Below, piece by piece: positions 1 through 8,590 of a stretch of DNA of 64,000 nucleotides. Position numbers and translations under genes: made by a program. Source of the stretch: Leptothoe kymatousa TAU-MAC 1615 (lineage in GTDB: Bacteria > Cyanobacteriota > Cyanobacteriia > Phormidesmidales > Phormidesmidaceae); assembly GCF_018739865.1 (NCBI RefSeq), contig NZ_JADOER010000004.1:813067-877066 (forward strand). Direction: 5' to 3'. How positions within the stretch are numbered: position 1 is the stretch's first letter; each line of letters starts with the position of its first letter. The notes below the pieces were generated by a model, which was not told the origin of the DNA, made no database searches, and saw only the letters and a program-made list of their open reading frames with translations.

Positions 1-130
1 AGCGATGGTGGGAATCCCTAGGGGAATCTCTATAAATAATGATTTGGCCTGCCTCGGCCATGGTGGCGAGAAGAAAAGGGGATGCCATTAGCCCCAGTGC
101 CCCTAGTTTGAGCCATTGGTGTCGTTTCAT
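1..130 (-). CDS. N-terminus of an exported protein, cut by the window edge
   Basis: Reading the minus strand from the ATG at 130 gives 43 residues that run open off the window. They form a classical signal peptide: MKRHQ at the start, a hydrophobic core (LGALGLMASPFLLATM) and an AEA-type cleavage site near residues 24-26. The short mature part (GQIIIYRDSPRDSHHR) is not recognisable. The protein is predicted to leave the cytoplasm through Sec. Nothing can be said about its function from this fragment. Confidence 0.6.
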   Translation of the reverse strand, partial: MKRHQWLKLGALGLMASPFLLATMAEAGQIIIYRDSPRDSHHR

Positions 131-384
131 AGTAGGTTCAATGCGCTTAGATTGCAGATGAATGGCTGTTTTTATACTAAGTCCATTCCCAAAACGTCCT
201 GATTTCAGTAGCCAGATAATCAAAGTGGTCAGACGGACGGAACCGCCTCATCTGGCTCACGTTGCAGGACACCATGATGATAGAAAAACTCTCTCGGATA
301 CCGCTTGTAAATTCCGATGATTTACAACACATTTCCCTGGTAGAAAAAGCTTTGATGCGATCGTTCGCTGGAAGTGATGCGCCC

Positions 385-553
385 TTTTCAACAGTCCCCG
401 CTAGCTGAGCGGAGTCGAAGCTAACCCCAACTAATGGTCCTTTTCAATAGTCCCCGCTAGCTGAGCGAAGTCGAAGCTAACCCCAACTAATGGTCCTTTT
501 CAATAGTCCCCGCTAGCTGAGCGAAGTCGAAGCTAACCCCAACCCAATGGTCC
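385..553. repeat. Three tandem copies of a 56-bp repeat
   Basis: Copies begin at 385, 441 and 497 and are nearly identical. Each carries the core GCTAGCTGAGCGAAGTCGAA followed by GCTAACCCCAA. The core is flanked by TAGCT and AGCTA, which can pair as an imperfect hairpin. A diverged single copy lies at 8534-8558. The rest of the gene-free stretch 131-676 shows no other structure; it separates two divergent genes and must hold their promoters. Confidence 0.85.
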
Positions 554-676
554 TTGCAACTTTGCTATGGCTGGTTATTGCCTGGCGTTACTTAAATCGC
601 TTTACAATAAAAACGATAAATATTTTCTCCCTAGCACTGTTAGATTCCATTTGCTTGGGATATAGCCAGCGTTTCC

Positions 677-1267
677 ATGAAATTTTTTGAAAAACCGGGT
701 CCTGAGTTAGCCGATCGCGTACCCCCTGGACAGCATTTAGCCAAAGGGTTTCCTGTCTTAACCTATGGCCCCACCCCAGAAATTAACCAGGCCGAATGGC
801 GGCTCAAACTGTCTGGTTTGGTCACTGAAAAATCCCTAACCTGGGATGAGCTGATGGCCCTGCCGCAGCAGGAGTTTACGGCGGATTTTCACTGCGTAAC
901 CACCTGGAGTAAGTTAGACGTCACCTGGCGGGGCGTCAAGGTGACTGACCTGCTGGCAACGGTGGATGTGGATCCGCAGGCCGTTCATGTTATGGCCCAC
1001 TGCTACGGTGGCTATACCACCAATGTGGCCATGGCAGATTTTGCGAGACCCGAAAACTTTTTAGCCCATACCCTAGAAGGCGACCCCCTGCCCCCCGACC
1101 ACGGCGGTCCTCTACGCCTCGTGGTGCCCCATTTGTATGCTTGGAAAAGTGCAAAATGGCTCAGCGGTCTGGAGTTTTTACCAGAGCCCGCCCCCGGATT
1201 TTGGGAGCGGAACGGCTACCACATGCGGGGCGAACCTTGGGCTGAAGAACGTTATGGCGATCTCTAG
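677..1267 (+). CDS. Molybdopterin-dependent oxidoreductase, YuiH/sulfite-oxidase-like
   Basis: This 196-residue protein is a single oxidoreductase molybdopterin-binding domain of the sulfite oxidase superfamily. Visible family features are the W-x-L-x-L-x-G-L-V strand near 41-49, LTWDELMALP at 54-63 and the loop with Cys73 (FHCVTTWS). In this superfamily that Cys binds molybdenum through the pterin cofactor. The later segment with PPDHGGPLRLVVP and YAWKSAKWL is also typical. There is no signal peptide and no dimerisation or heme domain, so it is the short cytoplasmic form. The physiological substrate of these short forms is unknown. It stands alone, with a conserved hypothetical 126 bp downstream. 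Confidence 0.85.
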   Translation: MKFFEKPGPELADRVPPGQHLAKGFPVLTYGPTPEINQAEWRLKLSGLVTEKSLTWDELMALPQQEFTADFHCVTTWSKLDVTWRGVKVTDLLATVDVDPQAVHVMAHCYGGYTTNVAMADFARPENFLAHTLEGDPLPPDHGGPLRLVVPHLYAWKSAKWLSGLEFLPEPAPGFWERNGYHMRGEPWAEERYGDL

Positions 1268-1392
1268 GAACCCCAGAGTTTCCTGATCGTCATTCTAAAT
1301 ATCTGTAAAACTTTGCAGTTGGTCTATTCTGATCAGCCTTTGCTAAAGGGCTAGCGCACTTTGCGATTCCACCCGGTACCCCCACAGGTCGC

Positions 1393-2178
1393 ATGTCCGC
1401 AATTAATAAATTTCACTCGAAAAAGATATACAACCAGCAGCTCATTGCCGCGTTACCCTCGGAGGCACAAACCTGGCTGGCTGGATTGCCCTGGGTGCAG
1501 CGGCGTTACGTGCTGTCCCTGTGTCATGTTATGTGTGCCACCTCCCCAGAAGGGCAGGCTCAATTTTTAGACGAATATACCGCCGATGGCGTGGTTTCTC
1601 GCTTTATCCACGATCGGGCTACCCAGCAGCGTATTTACCATCACCTGCGGCGGTTTAGCATTAAAACCAAGCTGACTGAATCTGTTTTGCGGCGCTACGT
1701 ACGGCAGTTTTATGTGCACGAAGCTCAGATGCGCCAGCGGCAGGGGCATGCATATCTAGAAGCCGTACTACGCCTGATGACCGATGGCCAAGAACATAAT
1801 CGTGTTCTGAGCTATATCCTGGGTTTTGAATTGCTGATATTGCTGTTCGGTATGAGTTGGGAGCAGCATGAACGTTTTTATCGCCTGCAACCCAATCAAG
1901 AAGACTTTTTTAACCTGTACATTCGTCCTGTGCAGCAAGCCCATCGCCTCAATGGCATCATCATTCCTAAGGATGAAGAACGCTTTTTTGCCCGCCGAGA
2001 TTATTTTGTCCGTATTCCTCAGCTCAAATCCGGTCGTGCGGTGGCATTAATTATGGCCAGCTTTGCCCCTGACCAAATTGGCCAGCTGGGGGCTAGCATT
2101 ATGCGCCACGAAAAAGCGCTCCAGTTTGACTACGAACATATATTTCAGCAGGCATCCGATGCTGCTATCTTCGAGTAG
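1393..2178 (+). CDS. Conserved cyanobacterial hypothetical protein
   Basis: A 261-residue soluble protein that I recognise only as a cyanobacterial-type hypothetical. It is rich in Arg, Gln, His and aromatic residues, predicted mostly helical, with one hydrophobic stretch near residues 140-155 (LSYILGFELLILLFGM) that is more likely a buried helix than a membrane anchor. No catalytic motif is apparent. An overlapping reading in another frame at the 5' end is a shadow. The gene converges on the small gene at 2206-2460 with a 27-bp gap. Confidence 0.7.
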   Translation: MSAINKFHSKKIYNQQLIAALPSEAQTWLAGLPWVQRRYVLSLCHVMCATSPEGQAQFLDEYTADGVVSRFIHDRATQQRIYHHLRRFSIKTKLTESVLRRYVRQFYVHEAQMRQRQGHAYLEAVLRLMTDGQEHNRVLSYILGFELLILLFGMSWEQHERFYRLQPNQEDFFNLYIRPVQQAHRLNGIIIPKDEERFFARRDYFVRIPQLKSGRAVALIMASFAPDQIGQLGASIMRHEKALQFDYEHIFQQASDAAIFE

Positions 2179-2205
2179 CGGGAAGCTGCGCCGCCCCGTT
2201 GGCAG

Positions 2206-2460
2206 CTAATCGAAGATGCGAACCGCCCCTGCTTGAATGGCATCAAATAGGCGATTGATTTGTTGCCGCTCCTGTTCATCCACGGTGCCGTCGGCCAATA
2301 CCATTTTGGAAAGGGTTTGATATTGACTGTAGGTCAGGCGTTTCGTGCGGATAAGTTTTTCTACCAGCTGCGCAACGTCGTCATGCTCTGTGGGAATTTG
2401 TGAATCTGTTTTGGCGGGGCTGGCTGCAGAATTAGCCGCTTTTTTAGAAGAGTTTCTCAT
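2206..2460 (-). CDS. Small conserved cyanobacterial protein, 84 aa
   Basis: The N-terminal 30 residues are low-complexity (Ala, Ser, Lys). The C-terminal half holds a compact segment LTYSQYQTLSKMVLADGTVDEQERQQINRLFDAIQ. That looks like a short helical module resembling half of a TerB-like or EF-hand-like fold (ADGTVDEQER). I recall similar small proteins in other cyanobacteria, but their function is not known to me. There is no membrane segment or signal peptide. Confidence 0.65.
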   Translation of the reverse strand: MRNSSKKAANSAASPAKTDSQIPTEHDDVAQLVEKLIRTKRLTYSQYQTLSKMVLADGTVDEQERQQINRLFDAIQAGAVRIFD

Positions 2461-2696
2461 CTTGGTTTTGAACTCTGTGCCCGAACTATATTGGCATCCT
2501 ACCGGAAAGCTAGGGAGCTTGATCGAGTTTGTTGGGCAGATACTTAATTTTGCGGACGAATTTCAGATGTGTACGTCCCATGGGGGAATCTGCTAATTCT
2601 TTTGAGGAGATAAATTATGGCGCTGCTGCTCAGGATGCTGGCATCTGAACGATTTATTCTCTCAATTGGTAACTTGTTTGCCCCTATGACCCTTGG

Positions 2697-4295
2697 CTAT
2701 AAAAGGGCCATGGCCGTTTCTAGGGAATCTGCTTCCTGAATGGGTTTATCGTGGCGCCACCGTAAAATGCGAGGAAAACGCACGGAAATGCCTGACTTGT
2801 GGCGTTTTGACTGGGCAATGCCTTCAAACCCGATTTCAAAAACATGGGTGGGTTCAACGGAGCGGACGGGGCCAAAGCGTTCCTTGGTGTGGCGACGAAT
2901 CCACTTATCGAGGGTGGAAATTTCTTTGTTATCTAAGCCGGAATAGGCTTTTGCAAAGGGCACTAATTCTTCTCCATGCCAGAGGGCAAAAGTGTAGTCC
3001 GTAAATAGGTTGGCCCTTTTCCCACTGCCTGCTTGGGCGTAGATCAATACCGCATCTAGGGTCATTGGATCCACCTTATATTTCCACCAGTAACCGCGTT
3101 TTCGACCTACTAGATAGTGGCTTTCTATGGCCTTTAGCATTAAGCCTTCTGCCTGGTGCTGGCGGGCCTGGGTTCTGAGGGTTTGCAGGGCTTCAAAGCT
3201 GGTAAAGTCCACCGTTTGGGAATAACTCATGTTGGCGGCGGGGTGGGTGTCTAATAGAGCCGTCAAGAGCTGACGCCGCTGCTTGAGCGGGTGGTCTCGA
3301 ATATCTTGCCCCTGGTGCTCTAGGAGGTCATAGGCTAGAAAGTGCACCGGATTGTCGGCCATAAGTTTAGGGCCCACCCGTTTGCGCCCCAGACGTTTTT
3401 GTAGATGGTTAAAGTTCATGGGCCGCTGACCATCCCAGCAAACGATTTCTCCATCTAGTACGGTGCCTGGGGGAAGCGCCTGTAGCGGTTCGGCAAATTC
3501 GGGAAACTGATGGGTGATTAAATCTTCGCCACGGGACCAGATAAAATGCTCCCCGGCCCGATGAATCATTTGGGCCCGAATGCCGTCCCATTTCCATTCG
3601 GCTTGCCACTTGTCCATGGCTTCATGGGCAAATTTTTCTACATCTATGGGGGAGGCTAGAAAAAATGGATAGGGTCGGCTGGGTACCGTTTGATTGGGGT
3701 CGTTACAGAGTAGCTGCTGGTAAAATTCCACCGACGGGGTGAAATCTCCCATTAATCTATGAGTGAGGACGTCGGCGGGAATGTCATAGGCAGCGGATAG
3801 GGCTTTGACCACGAGTTTGCCAGAGGCCCCTACGCGAAAGGCACCGGTTAAGATTTTATTGAGCACAAAGATTTCATAGCCGTCTAAACTAGCCCACCAT
3901 GAAAGAATTAGTGTTTGTTGTTCGTTGTCGCCACAGGCTTTGACTTTGGGAATAATGGTTTCTAGCCATTGGTGCAGGGGCTGATTTTGAAACTCTGCTA
4001 CCGGAGTGGGTAGGGGGGTGTCGGCTAGGAGCAGGGCAATGGTTTCTGCTGAATCGCCCACATGGGCATAGCTAGCGGCAAATAGCCACTCGGGCATATC
4101 GGAGGTTTGTAAAAAAATATCCCGCAATACCCTTGAGGTGATTAAGCGTCTACGGGTTTTTCCTAGAAATAAATAGAGAGCCCAAACGGCATTGGCTGCT
4201 GACTCTTCGGAAAAATATTGTTTGAGGGCTGCAACTTTTGCATTGGTGGAGGTTGTCCCATCCACCGCCTGAAAAAGTTGGGTAAATCGTTTCAT
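2697..4295 (-). CDS. ATP-dependent DNA ligase
   Basis: This 532-residue enzyme seals nicks in duplex DNA using ATP. Residues 1-200 form the helical N-terminal DNA-binding domain. The adenylation domain follows, with the nucleotidyl-lysine motif around Lys235 (EWKWDGIR), then RGEDLI near 255, VLDGEIVCWDG near 280 and the C-terminal KYKVDP motif of the OB-fold boundary. The start MKRFTQLFQAVDGTTSTNAKVAAL matches the bacterial family known as cisplatin-damage-response ligase. In many bacteria this family is encoded beside a beta-lactamase-fold exonuclease and a DExH helicase; neither is present here. Because cyanobacterial replication uses an NAD-dependent ligase, a repair role is inferred. Confidence 0.9.
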   Translation of the reverse strand: MKRFTQLFQAVDGTTSTNAKVAALKQYFSEESAANAVWALYLFLGKTRRRLITSRVLRDIFLQTSDMPEWLFAASYAHVGDSAETIALLLADTPLPTPVAEFQNQPLHQWLETIIPKVKACGDNEQQTLILSWWASLDGYEIFVLNKILTGAFRVGASGKLVVKALSAAYDIPADVLTHRLMGDFTPSVEFYQQLLCNDPNQTVPSRPYPFFLASPIDVEKFAHEAMDKWQAEWKWDGIRAQMIHRAGEHFIWSRGEDLITHQFPEFAEPLQALPPGTVLDGEIVCWDGQRPMNFNHLQKRLGRKRVGPKLMADNPVHFLAYDLLEHQGQDIRDHPLKQRRQLLTALLDTHPAANMSYSQTVDFTSFEALQTLRTQARQHQAEGLMLKAIESHYLVGRKRGYWWKYKVDPMTLDAVLIYAQAGSGKRANLFTDYTFALWHGEELVPFAKAYSGLDNKEISTLDKWIRRHTKERFGPVRSVEPTHVFEIGFEGIAQSKRHKSGISVRFPRILRWRHDKPIQEADSLETAMALL

Positions 4296-4501
4296 GGATA
4301 TTTGAACAGCTTGCTTGAGTAATGTAGCGAACCTTGTGGGAAGCGTCCAAGGGAATGGATTAGCGCTAATTGCGCATCATGGTGGAAAGATGAACTTTTG
4401 AAGATGATGATAAAATCTTAAGAAATAATTAATATTTCATACTATCCTCGATATATTAGCCTGCACATTGCAGTGCGAATAGTCAGCTGCTATCGATTTT
4501 T

Positions 4502-5125
4502 ATGGTCAATAATATTGAACACAACGGAGCTGCTCGGGCATCGTCTAATGTCCCATCCGAGCGTCTGAGTAGTGATAGGTTTCAGTTGTCGCCCGACGGT
4601 CTATTTGCAAGCCAATTACAGAGTCAATTGCCGGAAAGTCGCGATCGCATGGCTGTCCTTGTCGATGGGGCAAATTTGTTTTACTCCGCCTCCTATTTGG
4701 GCATCGAAGTAGACTACATTCGCCTGCTACAGGCTTTGGTGGGACGGCGACGGTTGTTGCGGTCCTATTTTTATACCGGTGTGGATCCTAAAAATGAAAA
4801 GCAGCGGGGCTTTTTGCTATGGCTGAATCGCCATGGCTATCGGGTGGTTAGCAAAGATTTGGCCCAAGTGTCCGATGGCTCGCGGCGGGCAAACCTGCAT
4901 GTGGAGATGGCCGTGGATATGCTGCAACTGGCGGACCATTGTGAAACAATTACCCTGCTCAGCGGGGATGGTCATTTGACCTATGCGGTGGATGCCCTAA
5001 GCTCTCGTGGGGTGCGGGTGGAGCTGGTGAGTTTGCAGTCGATGACCAGCGATACGCTGATTGATCTGGCGGACCAGTATACGGATCTGGCGGAGCTGCA
5101 GGATAGTATTTGCAAGCGAGGCTAG
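4502..5125 (+). CDS. LabA-like NYN-domain protein
   Basis: A 207-residue protein with a PIN-like NYN nuclease domain after a disordered N-terminus of about 48 residues. The acidic metal-binding residues are visible: Asp55 in VLVDGANLF, acidic residues in VEMAVDM near 136-142, and SGDGHLTYAVDAL near 155. This is the LabA/DUF88 family. In Synechococcus elongatus LabA takes part in negative feedback of circadian gene expression; most members are uncharacterised and may cleave RNA. The gene overlaps the convergent nuclease gene by 4 bp. Confidence 0.85.
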   Translation: MVNNIEHNGAARASSNVPSERLSSDRFQLSPDGLFASQLQSQLPESRDRMAVLVDGANLFYSASYLGIEVDYIRLLQALVGRRRLLRSYFYTGVDPKNEKQRGFLLWLNRHGYRVVSKDLAQVSDGSRRANLHVEMAVDMLQLADHCETITLLSGDGHLTYAVDALSSRGVRVELVSLQSMTSDTLIDLADQYTDLAELQDSICKRG

Positions 5126-5757
5126 GGATTGGCGGAAATCGCTAGCTGCCCCAAATGCTTTAACACTTGCAATACGTTGTATAGATTGTTGCCCTGGTTA
5201 AGGAGTGAGAACAGATTAGACCGACTGTATCGCACCCCATCACCAGGGTTTTTTATAACTTTCAAAAATAGAAACTCACTGCCATTTACGACCATCCCAA
5301 AGGCTGGCGTCGTTGGTGCTGCCAACATATAGGCCAGGGTTTGGGGAATAGCCTTAGTGATGGAAAATTCTGAGTTTTTAGCTTCAATGACTGTCACCCA
5401 AAGTTTATCCTGGAGTACCAGGACATCAATGGAGCCTTGGATGGTTTCCCCTTCATCCGCTGCTGATACTTGAATCAATGTTTCGCCATCGACTCGGAAG
5501 GGTGGGGCGTAAAATCCTGCCAGATCAAGCATGGGGGAGAGTACCACCATTTTGACGATGCTTTCCATGACCGGAGATTCCAGCAGGTATAGGTAGTTGC
5601 GTTTAACCCGATCCAAGGCTTGTTGCTCAGATTCACTGAGGGAGGGCAACGCGTCCTGCCACTCGGTGAAAAAGGACGCATCGTCAGTGTATTGAAGCTG
5701 ATACCGTTCTTTTAGATCGGCTAGCTTGATTTTTCGAGCTGCAACGGTTTGAGTCAT
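5122..5757 (-). CDS. PD-(D/E)XK nuclease-like protein (HsdR N-terminal type)
   Basis: A 211-residue protein of a type often labelled restriction endonuclease subunit R in cyanobacteria. It carries a PD-(D/E)XK-like core: GSIDVLVL with the Asp, then VTVIEAKNSEFS with E-x-K. There is no helicase domain and no hsdM or hsdS neighbour, so it is not a working type I restriction system. These free-standing proteins are common in cyanobacteria and their role is unknown. The 3' end overlaps the LabA-like gene by 4 bp, tail to tail. Confidence 0.75.
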   Translation of the reverse strand: MTQTVAARKIKLADLKERYQLQYTDDASFFTEWQDALPSLSESEQQALDRVKRNYLYLLESPVMESIVKMVVLSPMLDLAGFYAPPFRVDGETLIQVSAADEGETIQGSIDVLVLQDKLWVTVIEAKNSEFSITKAIPQTLAYMLAAPTTPAFGMVVNGSEFLFLKVIKNPGDGVRYSRSNLFSLLNQGNNLYNVLQVLKHLGQLAISANP

Positions 5758-5834
5758 AGTGGTTGCCCATATTGTGCCTAATTATGACGTGTCTTTTAGA
5801 TGATTGAAGCAGTCAACCATTTGAGAGCTTTTGG

Positions 5835-6053
5835 TCAGTCTTCGTCTTGGGCTGTCATATCTACTACTGTGTTCATCGTATCGACAGGCTGATCTTGAGT
5901 TGTTGAATGCACTAGAAGACCAGAGCTAAGCAGTAAGGTGACAACAATAGAAGCCAGCTTAATAAAATTCGCGCCAGAGAGTCGAAGCGAGAACTCAATT
6001 CCATCGCTTGGCGGTGCAGGCGGTGGCGGAATCGGTTGCTTTTGACCAAACAT
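5835..6053 (-). CDS. Small single-pass membrane protein, last gene of the PadR operon
   Basis: A 72-residue protein with a Pro-rich N-terminus (IPPPPAPP), one membrane segment near residues 34-50 (LASIVVTLLLSSGLLVH) and an acidic tail. It lies 37 bp downstream of the repeat-bearing membrane protein gene on the same strand, and an AGGAGTAAC-type ribosome-binding site precedes its ATG. Together with the PadR gene it forms an apparent three-gene operon. No family is recognised. Confidence 0.6.
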   Translation of the reverse strand: MFGQKQPIPPPPAPPSDGIEFSLRLSGANFIKLASIVVTLLLSSGLLVHSTTQDQPVDTMNTVVDMTAQDED

Positions 6054-6090
6054 AAGGTTACTCCTTGGTATTGTGCAGTCGATTTAGAAC

Positions 6091-7086
6091 TCAGTCGTCA
6101 ATCGTGTGGTCTTGGCCTGAACCCAGAAACAGGTTGTCGATTTGCATTTGGACATAATGCACCCAAAGTAGAAAGACAAATTCATAGATCAACCGTCGTC
6201 GAATTTGCCAGGTAGATGTGTTGGTTTTCTTTAATCGACGTTGCAAGTAGCCCAGTTCGGCAACACATTCTTCTGGAAGAAAAGCAATGAGATTTGCAGT
6301 ATGTGGTAGGTTTGACGAGCCTTGAAGTCTGGTAAGCATCACCACTAAACCAATCAAGACTAAAGTCGATAAACTCAGCAGAATCCCTGATTGCATTAAA
6401 GAACGGGCACGATTAGGCTCACGACTCAAGAGAGTTTCTAACGTGTTTCCTTGTTGCAGCGTGAGTTCATGAGTTTTCTCTAACTCTGTCGCAATAATAA
6501 GTACGAGGAAGTTTTTGTTAGCCCGACTCAATGTTTGCCTAAGCTCGTGAGCCCGATCCAGATCCTGAGCCAGATCCAGATCCAGAGCCCGATCCAGAGC
6601 CCGATCCAGAGCCAGATCCAGATCCCGAGCCAGAGCCAGAGCCAGATCCAGATCCCGAGCCAGAGCCAGATCCCGATCCAGATCCCGATCCAGATCCCGA
6701 TCCAGATCCCGAGCCCGATCCAGAGCCAGAGCCAGATCCTGAGCCCGATCCAGATCCTGAGCCAGAGCCAGATCCTGAGCCCGATCCAGATCCTGACTCG
6801 TGTCTAAACGTTGAAATACTATCTGAGTGAGTTTTAAGTTGCGTTCTTGAGAGATTCTGCGAATCGTTTCGATGGCTCTGCTTAGTTTCTCCTCAGACGT
6901 GCCCTCTTGTCCTATGATTTCCGTCGCCTGAGAATACTCTAAAACCCACGAACGATGTACAGGACGGTGCTTGAAAACACTTTGCACTTGCAATGCACAA
7001 AAGCCAAAGACTAATAGGCCACCAACGCTAATTAACACCCGGTCTCGCCACAGGTTTCGAAGCTTACTCTTAATATGCTTTTCCAC
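6091..7086 (-). CDS. Two-pass membrane protein with an LD/RD/LA/QD dipeptide-repeat domain
   Basis: A 331-residue protein. Residues 16-37 are a first membrane segment. Residues 98-179 are an uninterrupted run of dipeptides drawn from L, R or Q followed by D or A. A second membrane segment lies near 226-248. The C-terminal part contains [15 protein letters not shown] and [19 protein letters not shown], a segment I associate with cyanobacterial proteins next to PadR regulators. The start codon is GTG (7084-7086), one base after the TGA of the PadR gene, so translation is probably coupled. The function is unknown. Topology would place the repeat between the two membrane segments, probably on the periplasmic side. 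Confidence 0.7.
   Translation of the reverse strand: MEKHIKSKLRNLWRDRVLISVGGLLVFGFCALQVQSVFKHRPVHRSWVLEYSQATEIIGQEGTSEEKLSRAIETIRRISQERNLKLTQIVFQRLDTSQDLDRAQDLALAQDLDRAQDLALALDRARDLDRDLDRDLDRDLALARDLDLALALARDLDLALDRALDRALDLDLAQDLDRAHELRQTLSRANKNFLVLIIATELEKTHELTLQQGNTLETLLSREPNRARSLMQSGILLSLSTLVLIGLVVMLTRLQGSSNLPHTANLIAFLPEECVAELGYLQRRLKKTNTSTWQIRRRLIYEFVFLLWVHYVQMQIDNLFLGSGQDHTIDD
6549..6794 (-). repeat. 41 tandem hexamers inside the membrane protein gene
   Basis: Read on the coding strand, every hexamer is CNG followed by GMT: CTG, CGG or CAG, then GAT or GCT. The first and third positions of every codon are fixed and only second codon positions vary, so every difference changes the amino acid. 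The run covers 246 bp with no interruption of the six-base phase. Confidence 0.95.
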
Positions 7087-7087
7087 T

Positions 7088-7459
7088 TCAAGCCCCTCCC
7101 CACATAGCCGGAGCCTCAGCCGCTCTTTGAGCCAGCGATGCCCGATACTCCTGCACCGCTCTTAAGGACCTGGCCCCTAAACCAGTCACCTTGTAATACT
7201 TGCGGCGAGCACCTCCTGACTCATCCACCTCATCGCCCCATTGCCAGGACACCAACCCTTTCTTCTCAAGGCGATTCAGGGCAGGGTATAAGCTGCCAAA
7301 CTTCAGCTCACTGGGGCGATCCAGGTTGAGTTGGTCTAATATTTCCAGGCCATACAGCTCACGTCCCAGCAATGCGGTGAGGACATCCTCATCGATGGCT
7401 GAGATACGTACTGGTTTTTGATCCTTATCATCAGGACCTTTCTTTTTCTTGGCAGGCAT
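7088..7459 (-). CDS. PadR-family transcriptional regulator
   Basis: A 123-residue winged-helix regulator. After a Lys-rich N-terminus comes the PadR signature: ALLGRELYGLEILDQL, then FGSLYPALNRLEKKGLVSWQWG, then RRKYYKVTGLG for the wing. It has only the short C-terminal helix of subfamily 2 members. It is the first gene of an operon with two membrane-protein genes, and PadR proteins usually repress their own operon. The 5' region at 7460-7560 is AT-rich and includes ACATATAATTGTGT, an imperfect dyad that could be its operator. The inducing signal is unknown. Confidence 0.88.
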   Translation of the reverse strand: MPAKKKKGPDDKDQKPVRISAIDEDVLTALLGRELYGLEILDQLNLDRPSELKFGSLYPALNRLEKKGLVSWQWGDEVDESGGARRKYYKVTGLGARSLRAVQEYRASLAQRAAEAPAMWGGA

Positions 7460-7618
7460 AACACCAACCTCATTACAGACATCGATTTAATATCGACATC
7501 TACATACTATTGTAAAAACATATAATTGTGTACGTTTTTAGAAAAACATTTGAAAATCCTTTTTGATGAACATCTATGGAGGTTAGTTCAATGACTTATG
7601 GAAAACAATTTTGGATGT

Positions 7619-7658
7619 CAAAAACAAACTGAGCAGTCGTGAAAGACGACTGCTCAGT
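7619..7658 (-). terminator. Intrinsic terminator of the exported Ig-like protein gene
   Basis: Perfect 13-bp stem (7628-7640 with 7646-7658, five-base loop). On the minus strand it is followed by TTTGTTTTTG. It lies 36 bp beyond the stop of the gene at 7694-8179. Confidence 0.9.
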
Positions 7659-7693
7659 GCTCAGAATCTATTGGATGAATGAAAAAAGGTTGG

Positions 7694-8179
7694 TTACCTA
7701 GCGCTTTTGAAACGACGTACTAAGCCCAGCGTTAGCAATGTGCCAAGGGAGAGAACCCATCCTAGATAAGATGTGCTGCCATAGTGAATATCCGCATCAC
7801 CCGCATCGCTAATCAGCTCATCCGCCACCCCAGCCTCATTTACCGGCACCGTCAAAATATCCCCATGGCCCTGTTGCTGAATCGTCACTTCCCAATCCCC
7901 CGTGAGTGACTGGTCGGGTCTAAAACTAAACCGACCGTCACCGTCAGTGATGCCTTGGGTCCAGGGAGTAACCGGATTATTGGGCGAATACACATTCACC
8001 TTGGCCCCTTTTAGGGGCTTGCCATTGCTAAAGGTGCTTTGCATATTCAGCACCTGCTGGGATTCGGCACTGGCAAACTGCTCTAGTACATAGTTGGTTT
8101 CTACCATATGGGCCGACGCTTTACCCGCGACGCTCAGCATGCCAAATACGATGAACGGAGTCAGTTTGCGAAGTGACAT
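7694..8179 (-). CDS. Exported Ig-like (carboxypeptidase-regulatory-like) membrane protein
   Basis: A 161-residue protein with a signal peptide ending ASA near residue 23, a beta-sandwich domain with KPLKGAKVNVYSP and TDGDGRFSFRPD (about 50-115), and a C-terminal membrane helix near 140-155 followed by RRFKSAR. The fold resembles the domain of NikL/CbiL-like and DUF4198 proteins that accompany nickel or cobalt transport. No transporter gene is adjacent here, so a metal role is only a guess. It is predicted to be anchored in the membrane with the sandwich outside. A strong terminator follows. Confidence 0.7.
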   Translation of the reverse strand: MSLRKLTPFIVFGMLSVAGKASAHMVETNYVLEQFASAESQQVLNMQSTFSNGKPLKGAKVNVYSPNNPVTPWTQGITDGDGRFSFRPDQSLTGDWEVTIQQQGHGDILTVPVNEAGVADELISDAGDADIHYGSTSYLGWVLSLGTLLTLGLVRRFKSAR

Positions 8180-8533
8180 TGCACAAATCCTTAAAAGTTA
8201 CGTATACCGATTTATCTGTAGCCAGGAATATAGACCCCTATAGGCAAAAGTAGGTTGACCTAACTAGCTATCAGAAGTCACAGACCCCTCAAGTCCCCTA
8301 ATACTGGGGGGCGGCTAGATTCAACCCGGTATTTTGAGGGCAAAATCTGCCAAGTTAAATTGCTTGCTCATATCTTAATCAATAAAAGATTGAACTCACC
8401 TACTTATTCCTCAAATATATCAATAGCTATCTTGGCTGACCCGGAATGTAGTCAAAGAGACTAACGTGCACCCTGATAATTTATTTTTGGAGAGAATATG
8501 GCAACAACGTTTGCAAGCATAGCCGTCTCGCCT

Positions 8534-8558
8534 GCTAGCTGGGCGAAGTCGCAGCTAA
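8534..8558. repeat. Diverged single copy of the 385-553 repeat core
   Basis: GCTAGCTGGGCGAAGTCGCA followed by GCTAA matches the core of the 56-bp repeat with two or three changes. It lies in the gene-free stretch 8180-8590, which otherwise shows only AT-rich sequence and the promoter region of the upstream minus-strand gene. Confidence 0.6.
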
Positions 8559-8590
8559 AACCAAGCCAGTGCCTTGGGCTGAGGGCGAAA

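Noticed and set aside
5122..5757. Working type I restriction system
   Set aside because: Only a nuclease-like protein is present; no methylase, specificity subunit or helicase domain is nearby.
6535..6807. Plus-strand 90-codon frame of Ile, Gln, Ser and Pro repeats
   Set aside because: It is the mirror of the hexamer tract; the minus-strand frame is longer, has membrane helices and sits in an operon.
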